Positions 56,480 to 64,000 of a stretch of DNA of 64,000 nucleotides are shown here, piece after piece (the first letter of the stretch is position 1; every line of letters starts with the position of its first letter). The notes under the pieces were generated by a model, which saw nothing but the letters and a program-made list of their open reading frames with translations, was not told the DNA's origin and ran no database searches. Source of the DNA: Euglena gracilis (taxonomy: Eukaryota > Euglenida > Euglenophyceae > Euglenales); NCBI GenBank assembly GCA_039621445.1, contig CP154956.1, positions 30,386,667-30,450,666 of the forward strand. The letters are read 5' to 3'. The translations under genes and the position numbers were made by a program.

Positions 56480-59400
56480 GGATCCTCCCATTTGAAAATT
56501 CTCGGAAATCCATGGAGGATCACAGAAATGGGAGGAAGTTCATTTTCACGGAAATCACAGAAAATCACTGAAATTCATGGATGAGCGGAGGGTTCAGGAA
56601 AAGAATTTTCGGTCTTTTTCCTTTCCTCCCAGGCTCCATCCCAAGGGTCAATTGCTTTCGGTACATTTCCAAGGTTCCCAGAAGAAATTCAAGGGCAGAA
56701 GGTTTTTTCCCCCTCCGTTTTGAAGAAGTTCAATTTCCACCTACAGGTTTGGATGGGAACTGATGAGTGGACTGATAGCTCTGAGCATGCAAACAGGTAT
56801 TTTTTCATTGGTTTTTTTTTTGTGGGAAAATCCCTGCGTACCATCGTAAACATTTTGGTGTGGGTGCAAGGGAAGTCCCACGTTGTGGCATGCATTTGGT
56901 TGGATTGCAAAGAGCCAACCCTGGGTGTCAAGCACTTAGAATCGGCTTCAGTTGGAGCAAAAAATGCTCTGGTGCAGAACTGAATTTGGCAGTCAACAAC
57001 TTTTCAAAAAGGAAATTTGGGTCGTACTGTATTAAACGAACGTCACTCTGCGTGTTAAGTTAAGTGTTAAGTGTGAAGTCAGCCGCGTAATAGCCTAAGT
57101 CCAGTTTATGCCCCAAAATGAAATCTCCCACCAAAACCACCCAAGAATTAAACGTCCAAACACAATACAACTCATGTAAGGTTCTCCTGTGCAAAACATC
57201 AAAACAATGGAAGTTCCTTGTATCTGAGGTTCTTTTGTTGTTTGGCCACACCACACCCTCCAAAGTTCGTTCAAAAAACCTCCCCCAACCAGAGGACAAG
57301 TGTCTCCTGGCCCATCTGCTGGAACCCGATTGATAGTTGCGGACAAGGTCAAGGTCGGTAAGTCCCCACCTCATCCACCCAAAGCCTGCCCCCGCAGTTT
57401 CTCAACGTCAGTCGATTGGGCACTAATGTTGGCGAGGGTCGTTTACCCTGCCAAGGGTTTCCCACAAGCAACTTTCTGTCTTGGTAGTTCCCCTATGTCG
57501 TGCGTGGTTTGATGGAACCAAAATATTGCAAAGTTTAACAGGAAGCAATTTTTGGAAAGTCACCAGGCACTCAGTGACCCTCACCTTTCCTGGATGTCCT
57601 TACATTTGAAATGGGCTTCCTCAAGCCCATTTCATTTCATTTCATTTTCCCCAAGCCTATTTCCATTTGTTTTGGAGAAGTTTCTGAGGGTCTCCATTTG
57701 AGAAATTCGCATTTCCAAGTCGCATTTTGTCCTCAGAATCCTAGAATGCCTTTGGGGCACCCTGCAATGTCGGGCTACGGGGTGGCACGTTGTTACACCA
57801 TTAATTCTTCTGCACTTCGGCGAACACTGAGCACAAACCTTGATATAGGTTTTTGTATGGATGTCTTCTGTGAGTTCTTGTTCTATGTATGACTTTGTCC
57901 CCCTGCCCAACCACATTGCAAGGCCACCATCTCAAAGGCATCTCAACAGCATCGTGGACCATCTCCATAGCATGAGTATGCACACACCCACCACTTATTC
58001 AACATTGGACACAAATGGGAATTTCGACATTGGTGCTAAAAGCGTCACTTGGATACTTGGATGGGAGGGGGCGGACTGCCAGCTGAGCACCATTGGGCCC
58101 ACCAACGTGGTTGCTGTACAACCACGTTGGGGGATTTAACTGCAGGCCCCCCAGGCAATTTTCGTCAGGCATTTGTCAACCCACTATTTGGGCAGAAATG
58201 CCAAACAAATTTACAAAGCGATTTTTTTTAACGTTTTATATATATTTGTTTTCATGGGGTTATATTTGTTTCATGTTTCATTTGCATCTGTGCATAAACC
58301 AGTTCTCCATTTACCTGGGTGGGCATTGCCACCCCCTGTGTGCTACCCAAAGGAGGCTTTTTCACAAGGAAGTTCGCACTTCCCCTGGGGGGGAGGGGTA
58401 AGTGCTAGGGGCGGGCGGGGGCGGGGCGGGGTTCGGTTTTGGGGGCGGTGCCCCACCAACCCCCCCCCCCCCCCCCCGTGCCGAGGGCCCGAAAGTGGCA
58501 GTTTTCAAAGGAAAATTGGCTTGGCCGGCAGGACGGGGGGGGGTTCACCCCATGGCAGAAGGCACCCCCCTCCCCCGGGGTTGTAAAAAAAGAAGAAGCC
58601 TGGCCCAAAGTGTTCCCCCCAGAAATTGTCCCCTTCCCCCCTGTCACCTGTGCTGGCCGGGCCCATGGAGGGGGGGGGGGCTGCTGTTCCAACCAAGGTT
58701 TTTTTTTTTAGTCCGGCCGAGCCTCCCCTCCGGGGGGACCCCCCCCCCCCCCGGGGGGGAGTGGGTTATACTTTTCGGTGCCGGAGGCGCCGAAAATTTT
58801 TGAAAAATGTGCTATTTTTAGCATTTTCGCGATTTTTGGCTTTTTTCAGGGGGGGAATTGAGTGGGTCCCAGGGACCCTCGCTCCCCCCCCCCCAGGGGG
58901 TGGGTGGGGGGGACCCCCATCTTAAAAAAAACCCCTGGTTACAACAATGTGTTCTGATAATGTATGTCACAGAGAGGGTTATCATCACCCCCACCACCTA
59001 ACATCGATTCTCATGCCAGCCTTTCCTTTCTTGAACACGGCTCTCAAAATATGCAAGAATTATTCCAAATGGCATTGACTACACAATCGTTTATTTCCCC
59101 AGTGCCATTTCTGTTGATGTATCGTTGGAATCGGATGGCTTTGAGGGGCCTGGTCCACAGGGGCCTGTTTGCACGCTCCGCATTTCCCATGCCCCGGGGC
59201 TCCGTTGAGATTCGCATCACGGAGTGCCACTGATTCCCCTCCAAGTGGATTTGAACCCCACCCTGCACAGGAGTTTTCAAGTGCCCACATCTGTCCGAAT
59301 GCCAACCCCCCAGGAGAGGAGATCACTTGTCAACATTTTTTGTCCTCCAATTCCAAGTTGATAGCCAGACAAGGCATTTTTTGTCCAAGAAGACAAGAAA

Positions 59401-61320
59401 CCCTTCGAAACGGTGTCCTCTGCTTGGTTGGGGTAAGACTGAATACCCGCTGATCATTGGGCTGCTTGCCCTGTGGCGCTCATGAACCCCGCAGGGAAGG
59501 CAGTTCCCTGTGTTGTGCCAACAGTAGCGGATAGGGTGGACCTCCCCCCCCGTGTGTTGGACGGTCGCACTGACCTCCGGGGGGGGGTTGCACTTGGAGG
59601 GGGGGTGGCAGGTGCCCTTTTTTGGCTCCTACTGGGATGCGGAAACCCAGTAGCTCCATGTGTGGGTCGCGGGGGGGTCGCGGGGGATACACCGATATGT
59701 TTTTTTTTTCCAAGCAAAATTTGACCTTTTTCCTTGCGAAATGCCCATTTTTTTGAGGAAAAGGTTTTAAGGTCATTTTTTTGGTCATCAAAAGTGACGT
59801 ATTTTTAGTTTTTCCGGCACCTTTAATGGACTACGAAGCTGCAGAGATGAAAAAATGTTTAAAAAAATTTTAAAAAAATTCCCCCAAACCCCCATGAGGT
59901 TTTTTTTGATTTTTTAAAAAAACATATTTTTTTCTTAGGGGGTACTACCACCCCCCCCCCTCTTGTTGTCCCCCGCCCTTATTGTCCCTGGGCCCTGGCC
60001 GACCGTGACCCCCCCATGACCCCCCCCGCGACCCGCACCACCCCCTTAAAAAACGGCTTGTTTTTTTGTTTAAAAAAAACAAGCCGTTGTTTAAAAAATT
60101 TTCATCTGGCGCGACCTGGAAGAGGGTGGCCACCTGGAACCAAAGGTGCTGGAATTTCTCGGGGTTTGACCAAAACCCATTGATTTTGAGCCATTTTGGC
60201 CTAGTGGCCAGAGTGACCGACCCCCCCACTGGTTTTTTGAAAAGTGACTGACTGCTTTTTTGAAAAGGGGAAAGTGATTCCCCTTGGTGAGCAGTGGTAT
60301 GGTCCAAATACCACCCCCTTGGTTCTGACCTACCCTTTTCAAGTTTTTCTTCCCGAGAAGGGACTTTTCTCATGTGTGTGTATTATGCTAAATTTCTCGA
60401 ATTTCGATGTTGCAGAAAATCTTGAAGCTTTATCCTGTGAGATATTGTCTCATCAGATGGCCCAACAACCTGGACCCAAAATCAGCGTGGTGGCCATTGT
60501 GGTTGGTGAGACTGTTTTCCTGTTTTGGCCTGTTCCGGGTGCACAAGTTCAAAGGGGGGTCCAGGACATACGGACAGGCAAATTCTGGCCAGTGCACCCC
60601 CCCCCCCCCCCAAATAACCTGGCGGGGCCCTTGCTCCTGGCAGTGGCCGAATAACTTGGCGGCGAGGGGGGGGGGGCGGCAAAAATGATAGTTCCAGTAA
60701 TTTGGCACACCCCTTTTTAGGCAAAATTCCTTTACGACGCTGAAAAAGGGCCCAAATAACCTGGCGGGGGGGGGGGCAAAAGCTGGTTCCAATAACCTGG
60801 CACCCCGCCAGGTTATTTGGGGGGTTTTACAGAAGAATAATAGCAATGAAAGCCGTCGTCGTCTTGCTGACGTCGTCCAGGCAGCAAGAGCGAACACCAT
60901 GCCAGGCCGCAACGCAGGACGCACCCCACACCCACCTGCAACCTCAGCATCACCATTGTAATGCCAACTGCTGTCTCAAACTCAAAGTCAAAGCACACTG
61001 TTGATTTTTTTTATATATTCAAATGCCTTCAATTTGAACAGTGGGTCAATGAAGGCGACAATTTCTTTCTTTTTGGTGCGAAGCACCGAACTTTTTTGCA
61101 ATCCAGTTTCTTCCCCCTTGTTAAACACTGCCTCCTGTACGTTGTATTTTGGTCAATCCCCCAATTCTTACCTATACTTCCTGGTGCTTGGACAAGGAGG
61201 AGGCAGTGGGTCCGCAGTTCCACCTCCTACACCTCCCATCCCTTCCCATTGTTCCAGAGGTGAAAATTTCCAAAAAATTTTCTGCGGCGTGCCGAAGAAG
61301 TTTTGCCATTTCAAAGTGCT
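56480..61320. other. Region with no recognised gene
   Basis: Contains the 58694 transposon, poly-C/poly-G blocks, AT-rich unique sequence at 56.5-58.3 kb and CCTGGCGGG/CCGCCAGG blocks at 60.6-60.82 kb that pair as inverted repeats. I see no conserved protein. Confidence 0.5.
58694..58937. mobile_element. Miniature transposon with near-perfect 8-bp duplication
   Basis: Begins CAAGG plus a T run, ends CTTAAAAAAAACCCCTG, and is flanked by GTTCCAAC and GTTACAAC (7/8). The interior is C/G homopolymer-rich with a GGTGCCGGAGGCGCC-like hairpin shared with other copies. Confidence 0.8.
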
Positions 61321-61324
61321 GTAG

Positions 61325-61642
61325 TGGGTTGGATTCCCACCCTGCCCACTAAGTCCCTCTCCCATCTCGGGGGACCCCATCCGCCAGGTCTTCCCATACG
61401 ACGTCTTTAACAAAAACCTCCTGGAGGCATCTCCCAGAGGACTTTGCAGCGCGCCGCGATACCCATTAACCCCACGCATCGGCCCGGCATTGCAGGCCGG
61501 GCCTGACATTGCGCTGGGTGAGATTGCTTCTGCAGCCCAACAGCCTTGGTCGGCCGCCAGGCATCCGCAGAATCCCAATCATCATCCCCTCCCCACCATC
61601 GCAAATGAATTGCTGATTTCCGCCCAACGTTGTGAATCCTGA
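61325..61642 (+). CDS. Unassigned 105-codon open frame
   Basis: Stop-to-stop frame with protein-like composition in the middle (DPIRQVFPYDVFNKNLLEAS, then GPALQAGPDIALGEIASAAQ). No Met start inside, so it would be an exon. No family recognised, and GC is lower than in confirmed exons. Confidence 0.25.
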   Translation, partial: WVGFPPCPLSPSPISGDPIRQVFPYDVFNKNLLEASPRGLCSAPRYPLTPRIGPALQAGPDIALGEIASAAQQPWSAARHPQNPNHHPLPTIANELLISAQRCES

Positions 61643-62324
61643 TGACCTAAAACTCAAACTCAAACCAAAATACCTGCCTTTCCCCCTTGCCAGTGCTTTG
61701 GGATTCAGAAAGTGTTGGCACAAGAGAGCCCACCTGTAGAGGCAGCTCCTGTGCTGATGAGCAAGCCAATATGCAGTCCCCTCCCCCCAGGTGGCTTGTC
61801 ATCCCTCCTTGTGTCACCAAAGTTGTGGTCGCCACCCCTTTTTGACACCGAGGGGGGGAAATACCTCAAAACCGAAGTGCTTCTCACAGTCCTTTGTGTA
61901 AGAACAGGATGGAGCGTAAGTTTTCATATACCTGGACTTTTCTGGATCATACCAACCAACCCCAAGCCCTGGAGCCTCTGCCAGTCTATGGGCTGTGGTC
62001 ATGCGTGTGCACGCACTGGCACCACCACCACAGTCACCTTTGCCACAGCGCACCATGCAAAACTGAGGCCAGCCCTGTGAGAATTTTGCAATTTCCAACC
62101 CTCCCGAATGCCAACTCGAATCCAGCCCGGGAAAGGGCGTGAGGTGTTCCATACTGGGCTGGGTTGGGGTGGGTTCCTGTGACCCCACCGTTGGACAACA
62201 CATGTCCAGACAACACACAGTCCTTGTCAGCGCTGGCTGATGGGGCAGTGGCTGTGTCAAGGAGGCTAATTTTGGCTTTTTTGGGGGGGGTGGGGCCCTG
62301 GGTACCCGCCGACTTTTTTCTGAC

Positions 62325-62396
62325 CCCTTGTCCAACGACCCCCCCCCCCCTGGTCGGAGGACAGATGTTGCCGGTCGTTGAACGGAGGGGCGGGTA
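62325..62396. mobile_element. Internally deleted TATGTCCAACGACC element
   Basis: TTGTCCAACGACC, poly-C, GGTCGGAGGACAGATGTTGCC, GGTCGTTGAACGG: only the two termini remain, forming a short hairpin. Confidence 0.65.
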
Positions 62397-63189
62397 GGAG
62401 GTTTGACGTTAGGGTGAAGTTGCACGCTTTGAATTGTGCGAGTGCCTGAGACCAGCTGTTCCTTCCCCAACACCGACATGGCCAGACCGCCTTGGTGGGA
62501 GGCACTCCCATTGCAAGCCTGTCTTGACCCCTCCTTCACTCCGCCGCCCACGTGCCTTCTCTGGCGTGTCTCTGCCCTCCCCTCCTGCCCCATCGCTGTG
62601 CAGTTGGTGGTGGCTTTTCTCGGACACGGTTCGAAGTTGGCTGGTGTGGAGTGGATGGCTGAGAATCCCTGCTATTTTGGCATTTCCCCTTCATCTTTAT
62701 TTGGGTTTTCTCCATTTCACTGTGAAGCACATCCGTCATTTTTTAGCGCTACGTCTCCTATTCCAGGTTGAATGTTTACATTGGGCCTCAGCTTTTTTGG
62801 CGCTAGGACCTCTACTGATTTTGTTCGCACGGGAGTTACAAAAAGGAAAAAATAATTGTTTGGTGAGGGGGTTATTATTTTTGGGCAAATTTTCAAAAGC
62901 AAAGATCTCCTTCTGAATCTTTTGGGGGGGCTATTTTGCCCTCTTTTTTTTGTAGTTTCGTTGATTAATGGATCCCAATGGATACAATTCGGAGTGTGAA
63001 TGAGCCCCATTTTATCACTTTCCATCGTTTTAGCTTTGGCATTTTTCAGTGTTTTTTTTTTTTTTTTTTTTCTTGTTGTCATCAAAATCTATCAAAGATT
63101 TCCAGACTTTATCATGGTGTGTATTTTCAGCCCACCAAACACAGGAGTTAAGAGCATTGCAATGTGGTTAGACTGCCGTGGTGGCAACC

Positions 63190-63572
63190 CCCCAAAAATC
63201 CCCCCCGGGTGGTAATTATTATTATTTTGCCCGAAGTCCCGGTCCGAGGGGGGGGGGTATTATTTGGGGGGGTAATAGCACCCCAAAATTTTTTCGAAAT
63301 TTTTTGAAGTCCCGTAGGAGCCAAAATATCTCCAAAATTCCCCTTCATTTTTTGTACTTTCTTATGAAATTCAGCATTTTTTGGAGGTCAGATGATCCAG
63401 AAAAATCGATTTTTTTCGTAATTTGTTGTCAGAGATTGTGATTTTTACCTACATTTTCAGGTCAAAATCCAGGCCTTCGGCCCGAAACCGGGGGTATTAA
63501 CCCGGTCGCCGAAGTCGGACCCCGAGGGGGGGTTATTACTTGGGGGGGGGTATCATTGGAGGGAGGGTTTAG
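63190..63572 (-). mobile_element. AAATAATACCCC element, second inverted copy
   Basis: Carries the same reverse-complement core (GGAGGTCAGATGATCCAG, AGAGATTGTGATTTTTACC) and GGCGCC-free GTCGCCGAAGTCGGACCC block as 40415-40788. Confidence 0.8.
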
Positions 63573-63941
63573 CACCGAGCCAAATCCAAATAAAAGTACA
63601 TACCACTCCCCTGTGTCCAGCGAACACTCGAGTGGGAAAATTGCGGTCCGGACAATAGCTGTCTGTTGGAAACATGGGGTAACCCTTCCAGCTGAAGCTT
63701 TCTGTGTTCACTCCCAATTCTTGTTGAAGGAGAAGTTGTAGGTGTGCTGTCTTCCCGGCCCAGAATGGCACCACTCCACACTTCCCCACTCTCGTCCCTT
63801 GCCAAGCAAGCAACCCTGCTTCTGCCCGCCTCCCCCCGGCACTGATTCGCTTTGACTTCCTCCTACTCTGCCAGTCTGCTCCCACCCAACCCCCAACCCT
63901 GTGGACCCCCCCACATCCCTCCTCTGCTGTGATGGTCGCGC

Positions 63942-64000
63942 ATGTCAATTTGCCGCGAAAACGCCACGCTGGCCGCCCTCCCCCGCCAGTGCCTCCCCCT
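63942..64000 (+). CDS. Possible gene start running off the window
   Basis: ATG then SICRENATLAALPRQCLP, open to the window end, with local GC rise like confirmed exons. Too short to identify. Confidence 0.25.
   Translation, partial: MSICRENATLAALPRQCLP

Overview
This is a stretch of a eukaryotic nuclear genome, probably from a protist. Short GC-rich coding exons sit in long introns and spacers packed with poly-C/poly-G runs, microsatellites and miniature inverted-repeat transposons. I see no rRNA, tRNA, CRISPR or bacterial operon structure. The clearest gene (+ strand, about 3.9-32.0 kb) is a bacterial-type DNA polymerase I split into at least 29 exons. It keeps the 5'-3' exonuclease/flap residues and polymerase motifs A, B and C, but its 3'-5' proofreading domain has decayed. 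To its left, on the minus strand (0.5-3.0 kb), three exons encode RNA polymerase II CTD heptads (YSPxSPx) with no RPB1 body in view. To its right are probable exons of an unrecognised Pro/Met-rich protein (32.8-33.6 kb, perhaps 41.7-42.8 kb). A dual-specificity phosphatase gene lies at 51.9-55.5 kb, with possible upstream exons from 45.7 kb.

The most informative result is the splice geometry. I joined exons by requiring the conserved protein to read through. Thirteen or so introns then share one non-GT/AG architecture: CAG at intron positions +4 to +6 and C/TTG at -8 to -6. It appears in all three recognised genes. Other introns are ordinary GT-AG, and a few are mixed (GT-like 5' end, CTG-type 3' end). 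One intron (27062-27448) still shows its origin. A perfect 16-bp terminal inverted repeat starting CAGGGG and ending CCCCTG is flanked by an exact 8-bp target-site duplication, GACGAGGG. The intron is the element plus exactly one duplication copy (3 nt left, 5 nt right), so splicing restores the pre-insertion coding sequence. Related CAG...CTG elements with approximate 8-bp duplications lie between the exons. These termini and this duplication length are hAT-like (known family features); the donor rule is simply transposon excision geometry performed at RNA level.

Layout: 0-3 kb CTD exons; 3.9-32 kb polA with intronic repeats (palindrome cluster at 5.7-7.7 kb, several TIR elements, many microsatellites); 32-34 kb Pro/Met-rich exons; 34-41 kb almost pure repeats (nested transposons, palindromes, a 1-kb tandem array, telomere-like TTAGGG runs); 41.7-42.8 kb possible terminal exon; 43-45.5 kb (GTAT)n with a transposon inside it; 45.6-51.9 kb candidate exons in repeats; 51.9-55.5 kb phosphatase; 55.5-64 kb mostly repeats, with one 105-codon open frame and a possible gene start at the right edge.

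Organism: the intron signature closely resembles the nonconventional introns described in euglenids and reported in diplonemids, so Euglenozoa is my first guess. Introner-rich dinoflagellates are the main alternative. CTD heptads are not expected from kinetoplastids. This assignment is inference.
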